This document shows, piece by piece, positions 1 to 6,402 of a DNA stretch of 9,798 nucleotides. The position numbers were made by a program, and so were the translations under genes. Source of the stretch: JAGTVG01 sp964389805 (GTDB lineage: Bacteria; Bacteroidota; Bacteroidia; Cytophagales; Cyclobacteriaceae); contig CAYMFU010000251.1 of assembly GCA_964389805.1 (NCBI GenBank), positions 1 through 9,798 on the forward strand, read 5' to 3'. The stretch's first letter is position 1; each line of letters starts with the position of its first letter. Under the pieces are notes generated by a model. It had not been told where the DNA came from. It saw only the letters and a program-made list of their open reading frames with translations, and made no database searches.

Positions 1-512
1 AGGTATCTTTCTCAGGCAAACCATACTTTGAATCTATGATTGCTGAATCAGAAAAAGAAACAAACCGTTGGGATAAAAACAGGAAATTTACCTATTATGG
101 ATCATTACGGCATTTCCTTAAAACGCTACTTCAGGGAACTACTTTTACTGAGGGCTACGAAATAGTTTCCGGGCTATTAGACCATAATAATGAATTTATT
201 TTTAAAGGGTTGACAAGCCCGGGGGATATTATCAAGAAGGAAAAAGGAATGGTTTATCTTAACTTGAAAAATACGATTCAGATAATATATACAAAAGAAA
301 AAGACCTTACCCGGACTTCAGGAGGTATGGAAGGCTTCAAAATTGACAATGATTATCAGACCTCCTATCTATCATCCAGAATAGCCAGGATACAAATGAA
401 TGAGAACGGGACTTTATTCCGGCCTGACCTGATACATGTTTATGGATTCTGGGCACGCGAAGGCGCCGCGGATTTTTTACCATTTGATTATTTCCCGGAG
501 CGTAATGAATAA
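1..512 (+). CDS. Carboxypeptidase-like regulatory-domain protein, C-terminal part
   Basis: The reading frame is open from base 3 at the window edge, so this is the C-terminal end (about 169 residues) of a longer protein. The ATG at 36 is internal and not a start. The segment reading YYGSLRHFLKTLL, the preceding SGKPYFES and the surrounding charged residues match, as I remember them, the conserved region C-terminal to the CarboxypepD_reg-like beta-sandwich in Bacteroidota proteins that are usually exported or envelope-anchored. The substrate and exact role of these proteins are not known to me. The signal peptide and regulatory domain would lie upstream of the window. The gene ends convergently with the MATE gene, and the 49 bases between them show no clear terminator. 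The family call is moderately secure; the function is unknown. Confidence 0.6.
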   Translation, partial: VSFSGKPYFESMIAESEKETNRWDKNRKFTYYGSLRHFLKTLLQGTTFTEGYEIVSGLLDHNNEFIFKGLTSPGDIIKKEKGMVYLNLKNTIQIIYTKEKDLTRTSGGMEGFKIDNDYQTSYLSSRIARIQMNENGTLFRPDLIHVYGFWAREGAADFLPFDYFPERNE

Positions 513-561
513 GCTGCCTTCTATCCTCCTCAAAAATCTAAGGTATTCGATTATTTTCTCT

Positions 562-1926
562 TTAGTTGTAGGCAGTTTGCAACTGTATTAAAGGATTAAG
601 TCGTCCGTTGATCTCTTTTTTAAGATATAACCAGGTTACCAGGGTTGAGGAAAGATCAGCAATCGGGAATGCAATCCATACACCATCTAGTCCAAGAAAA
701 AGAGGCAACACCAATACCAGGGGAATCAGGAAGAACCCTTGTTTTGATAAGGAAAGGACCAGTGCAGGCCCCGGTTTCCCAATGGCCTGAAAATAAGAGG
801 CGCCAATCAACTGCACAGCAATCAGCGGGGTTGCCAGAAATGCAATCCGCAAAGCATAGGGCGTTTCCATCAATATTTCTGCATCTTTGGAGAAAACGCG
901 AACAATAGAATCAGCACCAAGCAAAATGGTAATAAAAATTATAAAAGATAGTCCTACACCATATTTGATGGCGGTATTGACTACTTCCTTTACCCTTAAC
1001 CAATACTCTGCTCCATAATTATACCCTGCTATTGGAACGAAGCCCTGAACAAGGCCCATTACAGGGAATAGGGCAAACATGATCATACGGCTTATTATTC
1101 CATACACGGCTATGGACATCTCACCACCATACCGGAATAAGGTGTGGTTTAATACCAGCACAAGAAGACTAATGGTTCCCTGCCGGGCCAGAGTAACGCC
1201 ACCAAGCGATGTGATTTCCCTGGCAATTATTAAATCAATTCTAAGGTGTTTCCTCGAAACACGTAACTCTGATTTTTGCAAAGCAAAGAAACCAAATGCA
1301 TAGATTGCGCTTAATATATATGAAATAGTGGTAGCCCAGGCTGCACCCATTATACCCCATTTGAAATATACAATAAATACCGCATCGAGGATGATGTTTG
1401 ACACTGCCGGGATCATCATGACCAGCATGGCAAACTTGGGCTTTCCTTCAGCACGGATAATATTATTTGACATCATAGCCCATGCCAGAAAGGGGATTCC
1501 AATCAGAAGAATGCCAAAATACTCTATCGCATAGGTTAAAATTTCTCCTTTCCCCCCGAACATAATTAAAACTTCTTCAATATATATGGAACTAATAATG
1601 ACAAAAATGGCCGCAATGGTCAGCGTCATTCCAATCATATTGCCAAATGTCAAATGTGCTTTTTCTTTGTTTCCTGAACCCAATGCCCTGGATATGATCG
1701 ATCCGCCACCAATCCCAATCGCCATGCCGACAGAAGACATGAAAAACGTTATAGGCATAACAACAGTTACAGCCGCAATTCCAAGAGGCCCAACATAATT
1801 GCCAACAAAGATGGTATCCACAAGATTATAAATGGAAAGAACTAAAACACCCAAAGCAGCCGGGATGGACTGCTTTATTAGAAGCGTACTGATCTTTTCA
1901 GATCCAAGTGTTTTAGATTGGGACAT
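562..1926 (-). CDS. MATE family multidrug/cation efflux transporter (MepA-like)
   Basis: This is a 454-residue inner-membrane secondary transporter, the usual length for the MATE superfamily, with about 12 hydrophobic segments in two lobes of six. Visible signatures are YNLVDTIFVGNYVG (33-46) in the first helix, the half-repeat pair NIIRAEGKP (155-163) and AIGKP (381-385), and GFVPIAGYNYGA (295-306). The pattern is closest to the MepA/DinF-like branch, which couples drug or metabolite export to Na+ or H+; substrate and coupling ion cannot be read from sequence. The start is supported by an AAGGA on the minus strand (1936-1940), 9 bases before the ATG, one of the few Shine-Dalgarno matches here. 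It lies 97 bases downstream of the asparaginase gene on the same strand, with a palindrome in the gap, so it may be a separate transcript. Confidence 0.93.
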   Translation of the reverse strand: MSQSKTLGSEKISTLLIKQSIPAALGVLVLSIYNLVDTIFVGNYVGPLGIAAVTVVMPITFFMSSVGMAIGIGGGSIISRALGSGNKEKAHLTFGNMIGMTLTIAAIFVIISSIYIEEVLIMFGGKGEILTYAIEYFGILLIGIPFLAWAMMSNNIIRAEGKPKFAMLVMMIPAVSNIILDAVFIVYFKWGIMGAAWATTISYILSAIYAFGFFALQKSELRVSRKHLRIDLIIAREITSLGGVTLARQGTISLLVLVLNHTLFRYGGEMSIAVYGIISRMIMFALFPVMGLVQGFVPIAGYNYGAEYWLRVKEVVNTAIKYGVGLSFIIFITILLGADSIVRVFSKDAEILMETPYALRIAFLATPLIAVQLIGASYFQAIGKPGPALVLSLSKQGFFLIPLVLVLPLFLGLDGVWIAFPIADLSSTLVTWLYLKKEINGRLNPLIQLQTAYN

Positions 1927-1935
1927 ATACTTAAA

Positions 1936-1940
1936 TCCTT
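1936..1940 (-). promoter_or_regulatory. Shine-Dalgarno-like site of the MATE gene
   Basis: The minus strand reads AAGGA nine bases before the ATG at 1926. Most starts in this window lack such a site, as is common in Bacteroidota, so it both supports this start and stands out. Confidence 0.45.
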
Positions 1941-2003
1941 ATGTTGAGTGATTTGAGATCAGACCGTTAATGAAAATAAACGCTGGTAGTCCATTAAATG
2001 TTT

Positions 2004-2013
2004 AAAACGTTTT
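2004..2013. promoter_or_regulatory. AAAACGTTTT palindrome, possible operator before the MATE gene
   Basis: A perfect 10-base palindrome with a central CG lies in the 100-base gap between the asparaginase stop and the MATE start, 78 bases before the latter. Its central CG and flanking A/T runs resemble operators bound by LacI-family regulators, but no regulator gene is nearby. It could also be chance in AT-rich DNA. Confidence 0.25.
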
Positions 2014-2026
2014 CTGTTCGCTAAAG

Positions 2027-2998
2027 TTATTCAAGGTAGTACTCGGGGATCATTAACTTATCTTCATCCCTTTCAGAAACTGCAACGGAATAACCTTTGT
2101 CAATGGAAAAACCTCCTACTTCACCCTCAATGCTTAAAGCTGCATATCCAACCTGAGCTCCTCCCTTCTTTAATTCAGGATACTTTTTCATAATTCTATT
2201 AACGGCCTTCTTACAAGCTTCTTCAGGCGTCATGCCTTGTCTCATTAGCTCAACAACCAGAAAGGATCCGAGAGTTTCAAGTACCAATTCTCCCTGACCT
2301 GTCGCACAGGCACCGCCAACTTCATTATCCACATACATACCGGCACCCAGAACTGGTGAATCTCCAACTCTTCCATGCATCTTAAATGCCATGCCACTTG
2401 TAGAACATGCCCCGCACATATTCCCTCGCTCATCAATTGCCAGTATCCCTATAGTGTCGTGGTTGAAAGGTTTGTAATTATTATCTTTTACCCATTCCTC
2501 CCACGCATTTCTTGCTGCATCAGTGAGAAGATTCTCCTTTTTGAATCCTTGAGATAATGCAAATTGTAATGCCCCCACTCCGCTTATCATCACGTGTGGG
2601 GAATCTTCCAATACCTTCCTTGCGACTGAAATGGGATGTTTTATATGCTGGAGAAATGTAACCGATCCGGCCTTACCAAACTCATCCATTATGCAGGCAT
2701 CAAGAGTCACAATCCCATCCCTGTCCGGTAGACCCCCATAGCCTACACTCATATCTTCAGGATCCGCTTCAGGAACTCTGGCTCCTGCCTCTACAGCATC
2801 CAGGGCTGTTCCGCCTTTTATAATAACATCCATAGCTGCACGGGTAGCTTTTCGATTATCCCAGGTAGCAATGACGATAGGCTTTTGGGACGATGACTTC
2901 TGCCTTGCAAACACATCTGAAGCCTTTGAAATTATCGGTGTTGTGGCAGAGATGGCCCCCAGCACAGTTCCTTTTATGAAATTTCTTCTTTTGATCAT
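2027..2998 (-). CDS. N4-(beta-N-acetylglucosaminyl)-L-asparaginase, Tat-exported
   Basis: This is a 323-residue N-terminal-nucleophile hydrolase (glycosylasparaginase) that cleaves the GlcNAc-asparagine bond left after N-glycoprotein breakdown. The family self-cleaves before a Thr. Here that is Asp181-Thr182 in NHDTIGILA, giving alpha and beta chains. Other recognisable active-site elements are Trp46 in ATWDNRKA, Thr200 in CSTSG, Arg210 and Asp213 in GRVGDSP, and Thr233-Gly234 in CATGQGE. All expected residues are present, so it looks functional. The N-terminus KRRNFIKG followed by a modest hydrophobic stretch fits a Tat signal (RRxFIK), so it likely acts in the periplasm or on the surface. 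It is probably used to scavenge glycan-linked asparagine. It is transcribed away from the PhoD gene and toward the MATE gene. The assignment is secure; Tat export is inferred. Confidence 0.93.
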   Translation of the reverse strand: MIKRRNFIKGTVLGAISATTPIISKASDVFARQKSSSQKPIVIATWDNRKATRAAMDVIIKGGTALDAVEAGARVPEADPEDMSVGYGGLPDRDGIVTLDACIMDEFGKAGSVTFLQHIKHPISVARKVLEDSPHVMISGVGALQFALSQGFKKENLLTDAARNAWEEWVKDNNYKPFNHDTIGILAIDERGNMCGACSTSGMAFKMHGRVGDSPVLGAGMYVDNEVGGACATGQGELVLETLGSFLVVELMRQGMTPEEACKKAVNRIMKKYPELKKGGAQVGYAALSIEGEVGGFSIDKGYSVAVSERDEDKLMIPEYYLE

Positions 2999-3064
2999 GG
3001 ATTTTGATTTTTAACCTCGAAAAATATCCTTTTTAAATTCATAATTGAAATATAATGTCGATTA

Positions 3065-3096
3065 TTTGGCAAATCAAATTACAAATTATAGATTTT
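3065..3096 (+). promoter_or_regulatory. Bacteroidota-type promoter for the PhoD-like gene
   Basis: TTTG at 3065-3068 is followed, after 20 bases, by TAGATTTT at 3089-3096. This fits the Bacteroidota sigma consensus TTTG, 19-21 bases, TAnnTTTG, with one mismatch at the last base. Transcription would begin around 3102, which agrees with translation from the ATG at 3114 and not from an upstream TTG at 3045. Confidence 0.4.
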
Positions 3097-3113
3097 CACA
3101 AATCTTATATATT

Positions 3114-4193
3114 ATGAAATATGTGTCCCAATCTTATTTACCGCTTATATTTCTAGCAATTGCTGTTACTTTCGCATGTACACATGAAAAGAAAATAGGA
3201 ATTAATGAATCAAACCAACTCTCTACTACAATAGGAAGATCCCCTAACAGAACTGTGATCGCCTTTGGCTCCTGCTCAAAACAATACAATCCCAATCAGC
3301 GATGGGCAGATATTCTGAAAAATGATCCGGACATCTGGATATGGCTTGGTGATAACATTTACGGGGATACGCACGATATGAATTTTATGGCAGAAAAGTA
3401 TGCGCATCAAAAAGCTGACACAGGATATCAGCTATTGTTAAAATCAGTATCTAATATAATCGGAACCTGGGATGATCACGATTATGGGATCAATGACGGA
3501 GGAAGGTTTTATTCCAAAAAGAAAGAAAGTAAAGAATTGTTTATCGATTTTCTGGATATCCCAGAAGATAATCCGGTTAGGGACCATGAAGGGGTATATC
3601 AATCTTATGATTATAACTTTGGCGAACATCTGCTAAAAATAATACTTCTTGACACCAGGTACTTCAGAGACACTATTGAAAGAAATTTTATAACGAGGGC
3701 ATATATACCGAATCAGGAGGGAGATGTTCTTGGGGAAGAACAATGGATTTGGCTTGATAATGAACTGAATGAGAGCTTGGCTGATCTGATTCTTATAGGC
3801 TCCAGTATACAGGTGATCCCTGAAGAACAGATCTATGAGAAGTGGGCAAATCTTCCAACGGCCAGGAAGAGGTTATTCGATCTTCTTGAAAAATACCCGG
3901 AAAAGAGGATTATCTTCCTGAGTGGTGACAGGCATATTGCTGAGATCTCTGAAATGTCACTTGATGGACTTGACTATCCATTATATGATTTTACCAGCAG
4001 CGGACTTACACATACTTGGTTAAGGGATGATATAGAACAAAACAAATACCGTATCAGTGATTTTATTATTCATCTGAACTTTGGAGTGATCCTGATAGAT
4101 TGGGCAGAAGACAAAAACCATAAAATTACATTCCAGATCAAAGGGGAAGAGAATTCATTACTATATGAATTCATGCCTGAATTATATCCTTAG
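3114..4193 (+). CDS. PhoD-like alkaline phosphatase family protein, probable lipoprotein
   Basis: This is a 359-residue metallophosphatase of the PhoD type, which hydrolyses phosphate mono- or diesters using bound metals. Motifs in order are FGSCS (51-55), WLGDNIYGD (77-85), GTWDDHDYG (117-125), LDTRYFR (179-185), GSSIQV (229-234) and LSGDRHIAE (269-277). These supply the Asp, His and Tyr ligands expected for the fold, so the core seems intact. The chosen start gives a short signal peptide (LIFLAIAVTFA) ending at Cys22 followed by THEKK. That suggests a lipoprotein, although the -3 residue (Thr) is not ideal for a lipobox. The same frame is open back to a TTG at 3045, but the added 23 residues would bury the signal peptide. 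It runs convergently into the rhodanese gene with only 13 bases between the stops. The substrate is unknown. Confidence 0.88.
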   Translation: MKYVSQSYLPLIFLAIAVTFACTHEKKIGINESNQLSTTIGRSPNRTVIAFGSCSKQYNPNQRWADILKNDPDIWIWLGDNIYGDTHDMNFMAEKYAHQKADTGYQLLLKSVSNIIGTWDDHDYGINDGGRFYSKKKESKELFIDFLDIPEDNPVRDHEGVYQSYDYNFGEHLLKIILLDTRYFRDTIERNFITRAYIPNQEGDVLGEEQWIWLDNELNESLADLILIGSSIQVIPEEQIYEKWANLPTARKRLFDLLEKYPEKRIIFLSGDRHIAEISEMSLDGLDYPLYDFTSSGLTHTWLRDDIEQNKYRISDFIIHLNFGVILIDWAEDKNHKITFQIKGEENSLLYEFMPELYP

Positions 4194-4206
4194 TTTCATT
4201 AAAACA

Positions 4207-4524
4207 CTAATATTTGGGAATAGAGGGATCTATTTCATCCGCCCAATCCAGAATTCCACCTTTTAGATTGTAGAGATTAATGAAATTAAATTGTTGTTCA
4301 AGTGCCCTGATAACATTTGCACTCCTGTTACCGCTTCTACAATAAATAACCACTTTTTTTTCTTTATCAATTCTATCCACATTCTGAAAGATTTGCCCCA
4401 TAGGGATCAATTCTCCACCTATGTTACAATAATCACGCTCTTTCTTTTCTCTTACGTCGATTAATTGAAAATCATCTTTCGAATCGATCATTTTTTTTAA
4501 TTCGTGAACATTTACTTCTTTCAT
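4207..4524 (-). CDS. Single-domain rhodanese-like sulfurtransferase
   Basis: This 105-residue cytoplasmic protein is the size of a single rhodanese domain (GlpE/PspE class). The active-site loop is CRSGNRS with the persulfide-forming Cys62, preceded by VVIY and followed by a helix; LIDVREKKE (21-29) and the C-terminal LKGGILDWA are the other hallmarks. NIGGELIPMGQI resembles the rhodanese tails of MoeB/ThiF-type proteins. Such proteins carry sulfane sulfur as a Cys persulfide, for detoxification or delivery to acceptors. The acceptor is not evident. It is divergent from the OsmC-metZ pair, which suggests shared control of sulfur-handling genes. No export signal or Shine-Dalgarno is visible. 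Confidence 0.92.
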   Translation of the reverse strand: MKEVNVHELKKMIDSKDDFQLIDVREKKERDYCNIGGELIPMGQIFQNVDRIDKEKKVVIYCRSGNRSANVIRALEQQFNFINLYNLKGGILDWADEIDPSIPKY

Positions 4525-4596
4525 AAGAATAGATCTGGTTTAATTCAAACATTTGTTTTTTATCAAAAATCAAGATGTTCTTTTCATTTTTAATAG

Positions 4597-4620
4597 TTTA
4601 GCAGTTCAAATTCTGCTAAA
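4597..4620. repeat. Perfect inverted repeat in the rhodanese/OsmC divergent spacer
   Basis: TTTAGCAG (4597-4604) and CTGCTAAA (4613-4620) are exact reverse complements around an 8-base loop. The site lies between two divergent genes and is not followed by a T-run typical of a terminator, so an operator is more likely. A TAnnTTTG element on the minus strand (TATGTTTG, 4644 down to 4637) lies just upstream of the repeat with respect to the rhodanese gene, but its -33 partner is not evident. Confidence 0.4.
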
Positions 4621-4666
4621 ATCAAATTTTAATCTGCAAACATAACATTATTTCTTTATAATAATC

Positions 4667-5086
4667 ATGAAGATCATCCTGGAAAGACAGAATAAAGCTG
4701 TGCACTTGCAAGCGGTAAATGAAGATGGGGCGAAGATTGATATTGACGGGGCCCCTTCGATTGGAGGAGAAAATAAAGGACTACGACCAATGCAATTGAT
4801 GCTGGCTGCATTAGGAAGTTGCAGCACAATGGACATAGCAAGTATTTTGAATAAGCAAAAACAGGATCTCGAAGACATACAGATAGTGATCAATGGAGAA
4901 CGGGAAAAAGATAAAACTCCATCCTTATTTAAAGATATACAAGTTCATTTTATTTTAACCGGGAACCTGGATGAAAAAAAGGTGAAACGGGCTATCGATC
5001 TGTCAATGAATACCTATTGTTCAGTATCAAGAATTATAGAAAAAACTGCCCAGATAACATATTCATATGAAATTAAAATCCCCTAA
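4667..5086 (+). CDS. OsmC/YhfA-like family protein
   Basis: This 139-residue protein has the length and pattern of OsmC-fold proteins. It has a beta-rich N-terminus, then LRPMQLMLAALGSCSTMD carrying the first conserved Cys (Cys52), and NTYCSVSRIIEK carrying the second (Cys118). In OsmC and Ohr these two cysteines reduce organic hydroperoxides. The spacing and the ALGSCSTMD motif look more like the YhfA-type branch, whose substrates are less certain. The protein is predicted to be cytoplasmic and dimeric by family. It is the first gene of a pair with metZ: its TAA ends one base before the metZ ATG. This proximity suggests a role tied to sulfur metabolism or to protecting thiols. No Shine-Dalgarno is visible before the ATG. 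Confidence 0.88.
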   Translation: MKIILERQNKAVHLQAVNEDGAKIDIDGAPSIGGENKGLRPMQLMLAALGSCSTMDIASILNKQKQDLEDIQIVINGEREKDKTPSLFKDIQVHFILTGNLDEKKVKRAIDLSMNTYCSVSRIIEKTAQITYSYEIKIP

Positions 5087-5087
5087 A

Positions 5088-6269
5088 ATGAAGGATCATA
5101 CCCATTTTGAAACAAAGGCCATCAGGTTTCAGGCCGATCAAACCTATAACAAAGAACATTCGGTTCCAATATATGCCACTTCTAGTTTTCTTTTTGATAA
5201 TTCTGAAGAAGCCAGGGCACTATTTGCGAACGAGATTGAAGGGAATATTTATACCCGTTTTTCAAATCCCAATAATGAAGAGTTTATCTCTAAGCTTTGC
5301 CTTCTTGAAGGAATGGATGATGGTGTCGCAACGGCTTCAGGTATGGCAGCCATGTTCCTGAGCATTGCAGCTTTCCTGGAGCAAGGGGATCATCTAATAG
5401 CTTCCCGGGCTGTATTTGGCTCTACTCATCAAATCATTACGCAAGTCCTTCCAAAATGGGGTATAACACATACCTATGTTGACACAAATCAGCCGGAAAC
5501 ATGGGATAAGGCTGTTTTACCCAACACTAAAATGCTTTTTCTTGAAACACCATCGAATCCTGGCCTGGATATAATTGATCTGGAGATGGCTGGCGCATTT
5601 GCAAAACAGCATAATCTCATATTTAATGTCGACAATTGTTTTGCTACTCCCTATCTTCAGAATCCAGCTAAATGGGGGGCTCATCTTGTTTCCCACTCGG
5701 CAACCAAATTTATCGATGGACAGGGAAGAGTTATTGGTGGAGCGATCCTGGGTAATAATGAACTCATAGAAAAGGTCAGGTTTCTTAACCGGCATATTGG
5801 ACCTTCAATGTCTCCATTTAATAGTTGGATCTTGTCAAAGAGTCTTGAAACACTAGCTGTAAGAATGGACAGACATTGCAAGAATGCGTATGAACTGGCC
5901 AAATTTCTTGAGGATCATAAGGAAGTAAACTGGGTTAAATATCCACACTTGACTTCTCATCCGAAATTTGAAGTTGCTAAAAAGCAAATGACGCAAGGCG
6001 GTGGCATGGTAAGTTTTGAAATAAATGGAGGAGTTGCAAGGGGCAGCAAATTTCTGAATAATGTTCAGATGATGTCCTTAACGGCAAATCTTGGAGATAC
6101 AAGGTCGATCGCAACACACCCTGCTTCAACCACCCATTCAAAACTATCTGATGAAGATAAAAAGGCTGTTGGAATCACTGATGGATTAATCAGGATATCT
6201 GTTGGGCTGGAGCATATTACTGATATCATTGAAGATATTGATCAGGCACTTGCTAAGAGTAAGATATAA
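5088..6269 (+). CDS. metZ: O-succinylhomoserine sulfhydrylase, trans-sulfuration PLP enzyme
   Basis: This is a 393-residue PLP enzyme of the Cys/Met metabolism family (fold type I), of typical length. It probably condenses O-succinyl- or O-acetylhomoserine with sulfide to make homocysteine for methionine synthesis. The PLP lysine is Lys207 in SHSATKFIDGQGR, the ring-binding Asp is Asp182 in FNVDNCF, and NIYTRFSNPN supplies the phosphate-binding Tyr55 and Arg57 from the neighbouring subunit. Arg369 in LIRISVG binds the substrate carboxylate. The HSATKxIDGQGR form of the lysine motif is the one I associate with MetZ; MetB or MetY-type activity is the alternative. The frame is open to an ATG at 5067, inside the OsmC gene. 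I chose 5088 because it follows the OsmC stop by one base and gives the usual N-terminus. Translational coupling to the OsmC gene is likely. Confidence 0.85.
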   Translation: MKDHTHFETKAIRFQADQTYNKEHSVPIYATSSFLFDNSEEARALFANEIEGNIYTRFSNPNNEEFISKLCLLEGMDDGVATASGMAAMFLSIAAFLEQGDHLIASRAVFGSTHQIITQVLPKWGITHTYVDTNQPETWDKAVLPNTKMLFLETPSNPGLDIIDLEMAGAFAKQHNLIFNVDNCFATPYLQNPAKWGAHLVSHSATKFIDGQGRVIGGAILGNNELIEKVRFLNRHIGPSMSPFNSWILSKSLETLAVRMDRHCKNAYELAKFLEDHKEVNWVKYPHLTSHPKFEVAKKQMTQGGGMVSFEINGGVARGSKFLNNVQMMSLTANLGDTRSIATHPASTTHSKLSDEDKKAVGITDGLIRISVGLEHITDIIEDIDQALAKSKI

Positions 6270-6308
6270 TTCAGTTATCAACTATTAAGACCTTCTGTAT
6301 AATTTTAA

Positions 6309-6328
6309 TTATCGCACGATAAAATCGT
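6309..6328. promoter_or_regulatory. Two overlapping palindromes ahead of the ABC permease gene
   Basis: TTATCG-CA-CGATAA (6309-6322) and ACGAT-AAA-ATCGT (6316-6328) are both perfect and share the same CGAT core. They sit just before TATATTTA (6332-6339), one mismatch from the -7 consensus TAnnTTTG, although no TTTG is found at the expected distance upstream. A repressor bound here would overlap the promoter. No terminator-like hairpin with a T-run is seen after metZ in this 133-base gap. Confidence 0.3.
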
Positions 6329-6402
6329 TCGTATATTTAAAAACCTGTTCGAGAAATTGGTTCTGTATCAATAAGATTATAGGATCACACATTTTTTAAT
6401 AT

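Noticed and set aside
608..908. Short plus-strand open frames opposite the MATE gene
   Set aside because: They are antisense shadows of the strongly supported transporter, with low-complexity basic translations.
4637..4644. Minus-strand TATGTTTG as a full promoter of the rhodanese gene
   Set aside because: It matches the -7 consensus, but no TTTG-like -33 element is found 19-21 bases upstream, so I mention it only as context for the inverted repeat.
5067..5087. Upstream ATG of metZ inside the OsmC gene as its start
   Set aside because: It adds only seven residues. The ATG at 5088 follows the OsmC stop by one base and gives the N-terminus usual for the family.
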